This document shows, one piece after another, positions 11,447 through 24,229 of a stretch of DNA of 64,000 nt. Within the stretch, counting starts at the first letter, position 1. Each line of letters begins with the position of its first letter. Made by a program: the position numbers and the translations under genes. This stretch comes from Physcomitrium patens (taxonomy: Eukaryota; Streptophyta; Bryopsida; Funariales; Funariaceae): the NCBI RefSeq assembly GCF_000002425.4, contig NC_037263.1, positions 4,898,959 through 4,962,958 on the forward strand. Direction: 5' to 3'. The notes under the pieces were generated by a model. The model had not been told where the DNA came from and made no database searches. It saw nothing but the letters and a program-made list of their open reading frames with translations.

Positions 11447-12763
11447 TTATTACAAGGACAAATAGTCTTCATATTACAACAAAGTAACCATATCTTGTTA
11501 CTTACATTGAATTGTGATTATTTCTTTTAATAGGCATCTGCATTATACTTTTGTTGTTCTTGAGTTTCTTTTAATTATACCTTCATTGTTGTATGTAGCT
11601 TTAACAAACGATTCACCAAATCTTCTGCTACAAGATTATCAACTTTTGAAAAGTCAAAGATATCAAATTGTAGATGATATCCATAATTGGCAAAGAAAGG
11701 TGTTTGATCTATAGAAGAATGCATCGTATTATAATAAACAAACTTTGCCATTGACAAGAAGATTGTCCAATTGTCTTGTTAATAATTAATGGTATATCTT
11801 AAGTATTACTTCAAAACTTAGTTTACGTGCTTCATTTGATGATCAATTTGAGAATAAAAGGCCAATTTTTTTTTATATCTACCTTTAGAATCTTAAAAAG
11901 GATTTTTCAAAATCTTGATACAAATTGAGTCTTCCTATCTGATATAATATCTTTTGACAATCCATGATATCAATAGATATTGTCAAAGAAAAGCATGGTA
12001 ATTTTTTTATTTGTAATAGATTTTGTACATAGTACAAAATATGCCATTTTGATAAAATAATCTACTATCACAAATATAGAATCATACAAACTTGAGATTA
12101 AAAGATCTGTAATAAAATCCATAGAAACAAAAGACTATTGTTATTTTGGAATAGACAATGGCTAAAGAAGTCCATAAGGTCAATGACAAGGAGTTTTTGG
12201 CCTTAAACAAATATCATATGATTGAATAAAGGCTTTTTCACCCTTCTATATTTGTAGTCACCAAAAATTTCTAGATATTAGCTCCAAAGTCTTATTTTAT
12301 CTAAAATTTCATGCCACTGGAAAGTCATGATGTGCTTGAAGAATATGTAAATGTGCTTCTCCTTCTAGAATATATAAACGTCCTTCAAAATAAAGTAGGT
12401 TGTTCTTGAAGTTGAACTTAGAAGTATTATAAGACTTAAAAGAAATATTATTGAAATCATAAATAAGAAGATCAAAGGATATACTTAATTTAATTTGCTT
12501 GAAAAAAGTTGAATCAATAATCAATGTTGATTTTATTGCTCAAAGATGAAATTATTTTGGCTTCAATAAAATTATCTTTTTTTAATCAAAAGCTATATTT
12601 CTTTCTTTTGGTGTAAGATAAGAACATCTAAAAAGGACATCAAATAAACCTTGTTGTTTTTCTAGCCAATAAGTGATATTATACTCAAATCTTAACAAAG
12701 ATATTTTCCAACGAATTTGGCGACAATTCAAAATTTGTACTGATATGAGATACTTGAAGTTCT

Positions 12764-12821
<58 letters not shown>

Positions 12822-14589
12822 ATGATTGAATTAAAAGCACCTTCTAAATAATAACACAATTTTTAAAAAGAATCCATGATTGCAAGAAGTTCTTTGTTGT
12901 AGATCTCACAGTTAATTTTGACTACTCAAAATTTTTTGTAATAGAAATCTATTGGCTGGAACTTATCATCTTCTCTTATTTGTGACAAAATAGCATCTAT
13001 AACAATATCTAATGTATTTTTTTCTATAAAAAATACCTTAAAAAAATCAATGTAATACAAGCTTGATTTGAAAATAAATGCAAACTTCAAGGCTTCAAAA
13101 GATGCTTCAACTTCTTTGCTCCAATGAAGTTTGTCTTTACATGTAAGGTGTATAAGAAGATCCACGACTTGAGAAAAATTCTTGATGTAGATTCAATAGT
13201 AATTGATAAAGTCCAAAAAGTATTACATATCTTTTATTGTTTTTGAAAACTTCCAATCTATAATAGTTTAAACTTGCTTTAGATCCATCATAAGTCTTTT
13301 GTTAGAAATGATATATTCTAGTAAGTCAATTTGAATAGTAAAGGAGTATACATTTTTTCAACTTGGCATACAATTTTGTATCTTCAAATTTTTGTAACAC
13401 ATAACAAACATAAAATTCATGCTCTTTTATGTTTTTGAAATAGATTAAAGTATCACCTAAATAACAGACAACAAAATCATCTAGAAATTCACAAAAACAT
13501 CATTTATAAGATGTTGAAAAGCAATTAGTGCATTCATTAGTCTAAAAGACATGACATTATATTCAAAGTACTTATACCTTTCTTGAAATGTAATCTTTTA
13601 TTTATTTTCTTCTTTAATATGAAAAAAATTATATGCTCTTTATAGATCTATTTTTGTATAGATCTTAGATTGATTTAATTGATCAAAAAGTCTAGATATT
13701 AAAGATAAAGGATACTTATTTTTGATGGTAATCTTATTGAGTCCTCAATAATCTATGCACATTTGTAGTAATCTATCTTTTTTCTTGAAAAATAAGATAG
13801 GAACTCCTACATGTGATTTCATATAGCATATGAAATTCTTGGCCAAGTTCTCGTCAATATACTTCTTGAATTCAGCCAACTCATTTTATAATAAATTAAA
13901 GATTGGATAAAATGGTGGTTGACTTTCATCTTTAAGGTTAATTGAGCAATCATATGGATGATGCTCTAAGAAAATATCTACATTTTTCTTATAAAAAATA
14001 TCTTAAAAATCTTGATATTGACTAGGAATGCCACTTGAAGTCTTTCATCATTAAAAATGGATGTGGTATAAATAACAAAAAGCAATCTTTCTTTTGCAAC
14101 ATGCTAAAAAGTTTTTGTATCTACAAATATGGATTTGGCTATATTATATTCATAACTTTCTACAAAATTCTTAATAATGCTCTAAAAAAAATTAAGGTTA
14201 CAAAAAATCCAATCTATCAGAGGATTATACTTTTTTAGTGATGATAAACTTAAAATAACTGGATTAAAGAGAGACCTAATTATATTAAAAATCACACAAA
14301 TATTATGACTATTTATTGCTGCATATATAGGAAGTTTTTCATGAGTAATATCTTTAGAAGATAACAAATGGCTATCTATGACTTCTACATGTATGGATTT
14401 AGTTTTTTGTACTAATAATTTTCTATGGCTTTTAACAAACTCTTCATCTAAAAAATAAGCTGAGGCTCTTGAATTTATTAAGGCAATGGCTTTGTGATTA
14501 TTAGATCTTAAATGCACATCTATTATAAAATAAGGAGAGAGTTCTAAGGAGAAGATAGGACCTTCATTTATACAAGATTTTAGCCGTAG
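11447..14589 (-). pseudogene. Element C pol pseudogene (integrase to protease)
   Basis: Minus-strand order from high to low coordinates is protease (14182-14590, AIALINSRASAYFLDEEF, a decayed D[ST]GA site), RT (13.2-14.0 kb, mostly broken), RNase H start (12926-13165, LTCKDKLHWSKE), integrase zinc region (12309-12524) and integrase C-terminal part (11575-11757, YNTMHSSIDQTPFFANYGYH). All domains expected between protease and integrase are present in order, with no long ORF left. Stops and frameshifts are spread evenly. It is interrupted by A1 on the left and by element B inside the protease at 14590. Confidence 0.75.
12767..12822. repeat. (AT)n microsatellite inside element C pol
   Basis: About 54 bases of AT/TA dinucleotides with one C, expanded within the RNase H-equivalent region of C. 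Confidence 0.95.
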
Positions 14590-15150
14590 TGTTAAGAATA
14601 AGAATATGATAAAAACAAATAAACAAGTGAGACTTTTCTCATAGAAAGATGACAAAATAGAAATAACTTGATATATATATTAAGAAAGAAATTGGAATGG
14701 CTATTGCCAAAAGACAAGAAAACTAGAGATCCTTAAAACTAGAGTAGAAGCAAGAAAAGAATTAACAAGAGTGAAGAAAGCTTCACTCTTGTCTCTATAT
14801 ATACTATCTAACTAGAGGCTACGTGGCAATGTTCTATAGGACCTTCAATATGTGTTGACTTTGTAGGACACATGCCTTGACTTACAAGGTAAGTTTTTCT
14901 ATGTGTGGACCACATAGTTAGCTTGGTCTTCAAGCTAATAACAAGTTAGGCACATGGCCAACTTATTGAATATGTTTCTAATCCAAAAAGTCAATTAAAG
15001 ACACCTATAAAGTCAAAGCATTGTCTATAAAGCTTTTAAAAAGCTTCTATAGCAAATATTATAAAATTAACTTACTTTTACTTACTTCTACTTACTTCTA
15101 CTTATTTATACCTGTAATTACTTGCTTACATGCACATGTTCGTGATATCA
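14590..15150 (-). repeat. 3' LTR of element B
   Basis: 561 bp, minus orientation. On the minus strand it starts TGATATCACGAAC after a purine-rich tract and ends in TTAACA. A TATATATACTA box lies near 14803-14815. Confidence 0.82.
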
Positions 15151-17817
15151 TCTCTCCTTCTAGGGACGAGTTCCATGAGGATCAGTCATCATATGTTGAG
15201 AAAATCTATGATGCAATAAATTATATTCGCCACATACTCTGATCTTTGTTCTCTCCAAAGATGATTGATAGGGCCTTTCAACTATCAATAGTGTCCCATA
15301 CTAAGGCGGAAAGACCAAACAGTTATTTTATCATTGTTGAGGCCTGCATAACTTCCTTCGAATAAAACATTTAAAACACCGTCAGGAGTTGTTTCTACCT
15401 CTAGTAAAATCACTAAACATTGGGAGTTCCTTCCAAGGTTGTGATACTAAATGCATTATATCTTGCCATTTATTTGAAGAAGAACATGTCGTTCTTGAAG
15501 ATCTTTATCTTGATTGCGTCGTCTTGAAGGTTGTGACTATCATAATGAGTCATCTCGCAGGTTAGCAAACAAAGGCTCTTGAATCAAATCTGTTGGTTGT
15601 TGGTTCTCCATCTCCTCAGCATCACAACTACAAAGAAACTACAAATAAGGATTGAAAGTAGAATTTTATCTTGCTTAGATCTTTTTTTTTTAGAAACAAA
15701 GATTTTTATGTTGATTTTGATGGATGTCGTCGATGAAAAGCCTCTACCACCTTTGCTGCATTTACAAGATTCTTTAGTGGCTCCCATGTGCATTCACTAA
15801 TATCATATCTGCACCAATGGATAAGATATTTCAATTTATTTCAGCATCGCCTTGAATCTAACACTTCTTCTATTTCAAACTCTTTATTATTGTCCACTTC
15901 TATAAAAGAAGGTGGAGCTTATCTTCTTCTTAGTATGTCCATTGTCTTGTATGATTCAAGAAGAGACATGTGAAATACTGAATGGATTTTCATTGACTTC
16001 GATAGGTTTAAACGACATGCAACTAGATTGATTTGTGCAGAAATAGAAAATGGTCTAAGCTTTCAATAGTCCAACTTGTCATAAGGATGAGTGGTCTTGA
16101 TATTTTGACGAAGTAACCATACCTTATCACCCATGTAGAATGGTGTTTGTTCCTTTCGATAGACATCTGCATTGACCTTTTGTTATTCTTAAGCTTCTTT
16201 TAATTGCGCCTTCATCATTGCATGTAGCTCTGACAAATGAATTGCCAAATCTTTTGCAGCAGGATTATCAACTTTTGAAAAGTCAAAAGTATCATGTCGT
16301 GGATGATAACCATAATTAGCAAAGAAAGGTGTTTGTTTTGTAGAAGAATGTATCATTGTCGTGTTGTGGTTCAGCTATTATATGAAAATAATGTAATTAT
16401 GTATTTAATATATAATTTACTAAGTAACATGGTGAGAGCCATATTAGTAGATTTTAGTTGGTTGAAGAATATAATTTGATTATTACCTTGAGAAGAGGTT
16501 GTTTAAAAAGATTACTATAGAATTTTTATAAATTTAATTTCTTTTGATAGTGGTTTTTAAGATTGGTTTTGGTTGATAGTAACTTCTAAATATTAAGAGT
16601 CACCTTTGTTAGACATTGGTGACCTTTGAAAACTTATTTTGATTCTTTTATTTCATGTTTAGAACATAAATTATGTAAATCTTATAAGAAAAAGGATTGA
16701 AGAAGAGTTTTGGTAGCAAGGGGAGTAATTAAGGCAACAATATAGATGAATGGAGATCAATGATGAAAATCTCTATTCCTATTGGTCAAAAATCATGACC
16801 AATAGGCTTTGAGGAGGCTGTCGGAGGCCATATTAGAGATTAGGATTAGTTTTTTGGAGCCATTCGAGCTTTAAAGGCTACAATCAGCAAGTTTAGGTTT
16901 TTGGCTATGGTTTTGGTATAAATCATGTATGATTTGGAGTTTATATGAAGGAGATATATGCGCTCAAAGTTAAGGTGTTGATTTGGAAGCTACTATCACT
17001 CTTTTTGACATAACACTTACATACGGAAAGCAATTGACGATCAGTGATTACCACTAGTGAGAGAGCTTTTGCATATTTTTTGCTGGATTCCAATTTGGAA
17101 TGAAGGAGTTATTGGATTTTGAAGTCAACACATGCAATCTAAGGATAGTAAGTGACCCAATTTACAAGTGGTTGTGTCTTGAGCTATATCTTGAGCAATT
17201 TGACAAGGTTTTGGCTCAAAATTTGAAGGAATGTGTAAATTCATGTTAGTAAACTTTTTACATAAGTTTGATGATATTTGAGTATTGGATTCTTGAGATA
17301 TTAAGAAAATAGTACTCAGATGCTTGTAAATTAGGAATTTGAGCATCTACTAGGATTTCTTAGATGCCAGAAGATCAAAACTGAATTTTTAGTTGGTTTA
17401 TTTTGTGGTAAAATTTAAGGATCAATTCTATCTACGCTATAAATTTGAGACAAATGAACTGCTAGATCAAGAGTTATCAATTTCTAAGTTCAAGATAAGA
17501 AAACCTTTTACAAAAAAATTATGTTTTGAAGGGATTTTGTTATATTTTGAGTTTTATGCAAAATCAAAGGAGTTTTGGAAGCTAAGACAAGATTCATATA
17601 AAGGTTTAAGATAAATTCTCTATAGCTAGATATCCAATGTATTCCTAGATACTAAATCACACCATACGACATTGTGTTATTATAAGCAAACTCTTCCAGT
17701 TGCAATAGAGTTGTCCAATCATCTTGTTGGTAGTTAATGGTACATCATTAATATTGCTCCAAAACTTGATTAACACGCTCTGTTTGTCTATTAGTTTGAG
17801 GATGGAATACCGAAGAT
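15151..17817 (-). pseudogene. Element B pol 3' part: integrase end and chromodomain
   Basis: Near 15770-15830 the minus strand reads YLIHWCRYDISECTWEP, a chromodomain core with the aromatic and Trp-Glu positions of chromodomain gypsy integrases. The end of integrase lies at about 15.9-16.35 kb and, after removal of insert F1, at 17672-17815. At about 17817 integrase sequence joins directly to the end of RT, so RNase H and most of the integrase catalytic core are deleted. It cannot encode a working integrase. Confidence 0.7.
16357..17671. mobile_element. Insert F1, probable solo LTR
   Basis: About 1.3 kb of sequence without pol motifs interrupts the integrase of element B. It begins near TGTCGTG and ends near ACGACA, as LTRs do. 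A related sequence lies at 28960-30170, with landmarks around 16780-16860 against 29300-29350 and around 17210-17330. No clean target duplication could be read, so the ends are approximate. The open stretches inside (for example 17393-17614) look like chance. Confidence 0.5.
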
Positions 17818-18545
17818 AGTTTTATCCATAATAGTTTGAACTTTCTTAAGATCTATCATAAGTCCATCATTTGAAATGATGTATCCTAAGAAGTCGACTT
17901 GAGTAGTGTGTAATACATACTTTTCTATCTTAGCATAGAGTCCGGCATCTCTTAATTTTTGTAATACATGATGAACATGAAGTTCATGTTCTTTTATGTT
18001 CTTAGAATAAATTAAGATTTTATCTAGGTAATAGACAGCATAATCATCTAAAAACTTCCGAAAGACATCATTCATTAGTTGTTGGAATCCTGTTGGTGTA
18101 TTTGTAAGTCCAAAAGGCATGATGTCGTATTTGAAATGTCCATACCATATTCAAAATATAATCTTCCATTCATCTCTTTCTTTGAAGCGTACTAGATTGG
18201 ATGCTCCTCGTAGATCTATTTTTGTATAGATCTTAGCTTGATTCAACTGATCAAAGAGTCCAGATATCAAAAGTAGTGGATACTTGTTTTTGATAGTAAT
18301 TTTGTTGAGTCCTTGATAATTGACACACATCCGCAATGATCCATCTTTTTTCTTCACAAATAAAATTGGAGCTGTTGCTAGAGATTTGGAATGGCGTATG
18401 AAGTTCTTGGCCAAATTCTCTTTAATATAATCCTTGAGTTCAACCAAATTATTTTGACATAAATTATAGATTGGTCTAAATGGCGGTTATGCTCATTCTT
18501 GAAGGTCAATTGAACAGTCATAGGAATAATGTTCCAGAAGAGTAT
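17818..18545 (-). pseudogene. Element B reverse transcriptase fragment
   Basis: Two open pieces (18151-18447 and 17791-18120) read as gypsy [48 protein letters not shown] and YYLDKILIYSKN, the last being the palm site with D changed to K (normally LDDILI). It ends with LKKVQTIMD, after which integrase sequence follows by deletion. Its upstream side is cut by A2 at 18546. Confidence 0.8.
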
Positions 18546-19308
18546 TTTGATTACTTGTTTTACTTATTCTAGAAGAAACCTTCCAGAATAAACCCGTATA
18601 GGGAGATTTGAATACGAAGAATGATTAGTTGCTTAAGCGTTCAGATTAGGGTCACACAATCAATTACCTCTTGAATGTATCGTCTCTATTTCTAATATCT
18701 AAACACACAAGGAAACTATAATCTCCTCCTTCACCTTATCGGTCTCTTCCTTACAGCAATTCAGTCATACCAATAACTGCTATTTCCACTAATATATTCA
18801 CCCTCATAATCTTCAACTGTAATACTGTGCCCTCACAGTTTTTAGTACACAATTATCCTCATTCTAATCACTGAAATTCTTCACATAGAACTGCCATTCA
18901 CATTACAGTGTTTCACACAAACACAAACTCATTCTCTCTGCTGAAATACAATCAGATTTCAACATTCAATCTTTCTTCTTCTCAAATAATACCAATCAAA
19001 TTTCCATTCCATAATTCACTTCACAATATTCAGAAACTCTCAATCCTCTTATTAAAAGAAAATAACAAACAAAAGAAAAGATGTAGCACCAAGCTTACTC
19101 CGGCTCACACTATCACAGCGTTGGCACCTTAATTTACTTCTATAACTCCTATATATTTTTCCTTGATTCTCCAGATTCTAACCATAATTCTATAATTAAT
19201 CACTTTTAATAACTAAATCACTCATCCATCCTCCTAAATTTTCTATTATATCAACTATTAATATATTTTACCAATATCTTTCAAAAATGAATTAATATCT
19301 ATTTTACA
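18546..19308 (-). repeat. 3' LTR of A2
   Basis: 763 bp with minus orientation. Its plus-strand start is TTTGATTACTTG, from TGTGATTGCTCG, and its end TTTTACA. Only about one of the 28-bp units is present (near 19095-19125). Confidence 0.9.
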
Positions 19309-19416
19309 TAGCCCTACTCTTATCTGTGCAGCGTCCTTATAAACATTCAATTGATACCTATCTAAAAATTATCTAACAAAACTCTACAAAAATTACGTTT
19401 CTTCTGGCCTATCTAG

Positions 19417-19896
19417 TTAATCAATTGCCACAGTATCTGTTATTGGTTCCACTGATTTCGGTTCCAACTGTAAATCTTCGTCGTCCTCCAATCCTTCCAT
19501 CGGCTCCTGTCTCAACTGAGCTGAAAGGTCTTCATTGTACTTGCCCAGTTCACGGACTTGAGCTTCCAGTTTCAGGATCTGGGCATCTCTTAATTCCAAC
19601 TCGCGCTCAAAGTGACTCCTCTCTTCTGGAACTTCGGGAACTAGCAACGTCGATACTTGTGCTTGACCAATATTAATTAAATTCTTTGCCAATCTTGTCA
19701 CTTTGGCATTCAAGGCCTCAATTTCAGCCCTTAACCGCTCCGTTTCAAATCTGTATTGGTTATTCAATACCAATTTCTTTTGCGTCAATAACTCGACCTT
19801 TTCTCGTTCCATTACCAACTGACCCTTCGCTTTTTCTAATTCCAAAATTAAATTACTGCGAGTCCAGAATAGTTCTTGTATGTGGGTCTCCACCAT
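19417..19896 (-). CDS. Intact coiled-coil ORF of family A (replaces pol)
   Basis: The ATG at 19896 begins MVETHIQELFW and the frame runs 159 codons to a stop at 19417. It is open about ten codons further upstream without an ATG. Almost the whole protein is predicted by eye to be alpha-helical coiled coil: heptad-rich segments such as LELEKAKGQLVMEREKVELL, FETERLRAEIEALNAKVTRL and ELRDAQILKLEAQVRELGKY, then an acidic tail (LEDDEDLQLE). No known catalytic motif is visible. The frame overlaps the end of the truncated RT frame by a few bases in the -1 register, so frameshifting or a separate mRNA would be needed. It is free of stops while gag and pol of the same copy have many. A1 carries a deleted, stop-containing version. 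The origin is unknown: it could be an element-derived accessory protein or a captured host coiled coil. Confidence 0.6.
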   Translation of the reverse strand: MVETHIQELFWTRSNLILELEKAKGQLVMEREKVELLTQKKLVLNNQYRFETERLRAEIEALNAKVTRLAKNLINIGQAQVSTLLVPEVPEERSHFERELELRDAQILKLEAQVRELGKYNEDLSAQLRQEPMEGLEDDEDLQLEPKSVEPITDTVAID

Positions 19897-19991
19897 GCGT
19901 TCTCTTTCTTGTGACTGGCTCCTCACTGTTAACTTTTATTTGGAACTACTACTCTCGAAAACACAAGAAATACAAGAAAATGGTACTCCAG

Positions 19992-20460
19992 CTAACCCAA
20001 AACAATACCATAGAATGACTTTAACTGGTGCTCCACTCCTATTCTTTTACTACTTGGTGATAATGACAACATGTGATCCATACTGTCCATGAAAGGTAAT
20101 GAGAAGTAATCTTTCTTGGTGGCCGCATTTAATTTTCAAATATCTTGAAATATCTTGATTTTTCTATTTTTCTTCCATACCATCAGGATTGACAACACCC
20201 ATGCACTATGCGGAATAAGATAAATAAAATCCACATCGAGAAGTTTATCCAATTTCTCTTTCACTAAAAGGAAATATTTTGGATTAAGCCGGTGTTGTCT
20301 TTGACGAACTGGCATAACACCCTCCTCCAGAATAATCTGGTGTTTACACACGTCAACTAGAATCCCTTTCAAATCCCTTTCAAATCTGTATACGACCATG
20401 CAAAGGTAGATTTGTGATGGACAAAAAATTATTTCCAAGCATCTAATTCTATATCTATAA
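19992..20460 (-). pseudogene. A2 truncated reverse transcriptase
   Basis: Reads LDKLLDVDFIY, HSAWVLSILMVWKKNRKIKI, FQDI and SLPF, then leaves RT at about 20090 and continues FMDSMDHMLSLSPSSKRI to a TAG at 19992, which is TGG in A1. Beyond the TAG the same hydrophobic tail seen in A1 can be read. Palm, thumb, RNase H and integrase are missing, as in A1. Confidence 0.78.
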
Positions 20461-21561
20461 TATCGGCATATATTTTAATTAGCTGTGGCATTTCGTTGGT
20501 GCCCAGGTTAATAGATTGACACACAGGGTCTTCAACAACCTCTGATTTAATTGTCTTCTCCTAATCTAAATATCTTGTATTATCCGACATATGGAAACTA
20601 CCCAAATCTGGTTCCAATGTGTTGACTTTATTGATTGAGGAATTATTCATCCATTCGGTAATAGCATGATCCGAGTTAGTCGCATCGTCTTGATGTAGTA
20701 AATATTTGTCAGGACCACCACATTGGTAGACTCTTGTCTTTGCTGTTGAAGTGTTTTGTCCTACCTCAAATTACGGTGAACCTATAGTATCATCATCTGT
20801 CTCAATCGATTGACTCTTGTTGTCCGATGTAAATTTTGATTCTGGCAATTGAGATTTTCCATGATATTGTACTGAGTACATCTGTAGAAATATCTGGTCC
20901 CAGCCTTTTCCAATTGTCAATGTGCCTTGGCCCCAATCATTCTTAGCTTTGGCTTGATAAAACCAAGGTTTGCCCAATAAAATGGGATACGATAATGTAG
21001 AACTCTATAATCAGAATACAATATAATTGATTTTGTATGTCAATCCTACGATTTTAGTGGCAATATTGTGTAAGATTCCCATTGGCTTTACCCGACTATG
21101 ATCTGCCATTGGCAAGACCAATGTCGTAGGTAGCAATTACTTTAGATCCAAGTCCTCCATTGTATCCGTGGTCATTAAATTCACATTAGAGCCACCATCG
21201 ACATTGGAATTAAAATGCCATCGATTGATACATCGATTATTGGTGCTCCCGGATCTGGATTTAAGCTAACTTCATGAATTTCTTTAGTGCGGGATCTTCG
21301 TCGTATTAGCGCTGAATTCAATGTAGATCGACATTTCAGTGCTACAACCAAAAGTTGCTTCATTGTAATTGAAGGCTGAATAACATCCAAATCCTTCAAA
21401 ATGTCGTAGGATTCCATATTGAGAGTAATTTCCAATGTTTTTTTACATTTCATTGGTTTTGATTTTACTCCGTGAGGTAAGATAGTCTTCTGCCCTAGAC
21501 TCGGAATGGGAACAGCAGTAGGAGCTTCTTTGGAATTCCCGCCTCTGACAGGATCTTTCAA
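20461..21561 (-). pseudogene. A2 protease region
   Basis: Contains the catalytic-loop equivalent DGGSNVNLM near 21175-21200, and the conserved downstream block with KPWFYQAKAKNDWGQGTLTI near 20900-20975 (Gly-Lys/Arg-Pro-Trp). The preceding segment 21181-21561 carries NPDPGAPIIDVSIDG. Several stops break the frame. The layout is identical to A1. Confidence 0.68.
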
Positions 21562-24152
21562 TGGATAGGATTTTTCTCGAAACTACGTAGAGATTGGAAT
21601 TGCTCGGAACAGAACTGAAGCCTCCGTAATTGAGACCTTATTAGATTTTGTCACCGAGTCAGGTCTCCTACTAGGTACAAAGCCCGTAACAGGACCTGGA
21701 TTGGATGGTACCGGCAAATTGGTACATGGAACCAAATTCGGTTCCTCAGTCTGTTGAGGTCTCAATATTGGGATACGTCCCAATACTGATATTGGTTCGT
21801 TTAGCCCGATGGATGACGCTACTTGCTCTCTTGCGATTAATTCATCTATATCCTGAATTGGATTCTTTTCTTTTTGTTGGCCTCTAGTAAGCACTGCGTT
21901 CACCACCACGACACGATGTACTGGTGAGTCTCATTGAACAAGGCCTTTGTTCTCTATCGGTTAGCTTGTTTGTATTTACTGGTCCCGATTATTATAATTA
22001 AAGGGCGCATTGCACTACTGATAAGTGTGACCAGATTGCTTATAATTTCTACATATTGGAGCACAATCATCATTGGCTTTAAGATTGGAACATTCATTTG
22101 CATAATGATCAATCTGTCTGCAACGAAAACAATGAAGTGGTCTTCTTGCACTCCCATCAAGCATATTAGGTGCCTCCACTGGTATATTCCTAATAGGCTT
22201 GTTCCATGTAGGGTTAGAAAATGATTCTGATTGTCCCGTTGGTACCGAGGGAACTTTGTTTGATGACGTCGGTGGAGCATATTGCTGATACCTCTGCTGC
22301 TACTTATCGTAGTTCTGGGAGGTCGATGCAGACCCCTAATTAAAATTGAAACTTTGAAAGTTATTGAATTCTCGATTTTATCGATTAAATAGATTTCTAT
22401 TCCATCCAAACGTATTTCTCATTTGTACTTGATTGACTTTCTATTGGGTTGGTGAGATCATGGTCTGATTACTTAATTATTATTGTTGTCTTTGCCAATT
22501 TCAATAATTTGCTGTTAGGTGCTTTCCTCCGTAAAATGTACATTGAACCATTATTTGTGAGGATGAGGGGTATTCTGTTACAGAATGACCATAGCCCTTA
22601 CAATTACTGCACCATACATTGGTCCTAGTATTAGTAGGCTTTTGCCTCTTCTCCTTATCTTTGGCCATATTGATGGCCATTTCCTCCATTTTCTTCATCA
22701 AATTTAATAACAAGGTTTCATTAGAATCTTTTAGGGCTGGCATTATTGGTATCTCTGCCGTAGTTAATGCTTGTTGTTGATACGAAAAATATGGAGCATA
22801 TGCTGTTGTCACGTTCAATGGTATAGCTTGCAATGGAGTGACATTAACTGGCCCCTGAATATTGGTATTGGAATTGGTCCCTGTTTCTAACATCCGTAGA
22901 TAACTACCCACTGATTCGTTTCAAGTCGGATTTTGATATCTACCTTGAATTAGAATCATCGTAGCTCCCCCAGTTAAAAATTGATCATAATGTCATTCCT
23001 TCCAAACCTTGGCTCTATTAAGGGATGCAGCCACCGTAACGGGTTGAGCTTCTTTCACAAACATTTTTAGCTCTGGTGGGTGCAAACCATTGATTAATAT
23101 GGATAAGATAAATGCCTCCGATATTTGATGATTTGGCCACTTACTGAGTATATCAGCCATTCGACCATAGTACGATTCCACCGCCTCTCCTAGGATCATT
23201 TTATTATTCATTAACCTCTCTCGAAAGTGGTCCTCAAAACCAATTGGCCAAAAATGAGATAAAAATGCATTCTTCAATGCTTCCCAATTCAGAAATTGAC
23301 CCATTGGTTGGCACTTGTACCATTCAAATATCGTATCTTTTAAGGTTGCTGGCAGCCATCACAACCAAATATCTCTAATTTTACCATTATTAGTAATACA
23401 TGTTGTAAGAACTGAGACAAATATTGATCGAGATCCGCATCTAGAAATCCCCAAAAAGTAGGTAGTGGCATGACATTAGTCGTACGATTGCCTACTGTAC
23501 CCATTTGTACTGCAATCAAAATAGTTGGTCCTCTTGACGCCATTGAATTTCTTGTTCTGCTAAACTCCATTTTAAAATAATCTCTGCTTTCTCTTATTCT
23601 AATTTCCGAGCTTTCAATGCTCCTCGATTTACTGTTATTTTTTGCAATTAGTTTTATTGGTTGAATTGCAGGTAAAAACGTCTGCTTTTGAAATACAATA
23701 TAGTTATCTTTATTGGTGATCAATTTGTGCCAATCTGAAGAGCCACTATTGCTCGTTTCAGCGGTACCCCTTACTGAAAAAATACCCAATGGAGTACCAA
23801 ATCCTTCTACGCCTCCTTCTCTTTTAGTTAACGGCCTCAAGATTTCCACTGGAATGTTAACAAAATTTTCTGCGAGTGTTCTTGGCAGTTTTTCTAGTGG
23901 TACATACGATTACAAAATTAACAGTCTGTCCGGTTCTTGATATGTTTGGATGCGCCAACAAGCTTGCAACCATGGTTTAATCTAATTCTGTCGATGCTTC
24001 CTTTTAAGATTACGTTCTTGCTCCTCTCTAAGCAAGTTTCTTCCTTGTGCTCTATCCTGTCTTTCTCTCAACTGATTTATTTTCCTTGGTGCAATGCTCT
24101 CGTTCTTATTAACCATAATCTTACTTCAAACACTGCTGAAATCGTCTTCCAT
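21562..24152 (-). pseudogene. A2 gag polyprotein with zinc knuckles, broken
   Basis: Starts at ATG 24152 (MEDDF), with a TGA at codon 9 as in A1, plus TAG and TAA soon after. The capsid-like block lies in 22993-23849, with MASRGPTI, LDQYLSQFLQ, SYYGRMADILSKW and LINGLHPPELKMF. Zinc knuckles lie in 22501-22640 (CSNCKGYGHSVTEY and CTFYGGKHLTANY, partly decayed) and around 22040-22160. Open pieces reach 169 codons. The linker to protease is rich in Pro, Ser and Val. Confidence 0.75.
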
Positions 24153-24207
24153 TGCCAATTTTTTGACATATTTGGTAATTAATTCCTAACACTCAAAGCT
24201 ATTATCA

Positions 24208-24226
24208 CTTCCCGGCAGTGGCGCCA
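24208..24226 (-). other. Primer-binding site of A2
   Basis: The minus strand reads TGGCGCCACTGCCGGGAAG three bases after the 5' LTR. It resembles the tRNA-Asp primer site of Athila/Tat elements, differing mainly at the two bases after TGGCGCC and at the end. It is better preserved than in A1. Confidence 0.8.
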
Positions 24227-24229
24227 AAA

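Noticed and set aside
19425..20092. Plus-strand ORFs of 83, 110 and 70 codons opposite the coiled-coil ORF
   Set aside because: Antisense shadows of the coiled-coil and RT-tail region; composition and lack of motifs do not support them.
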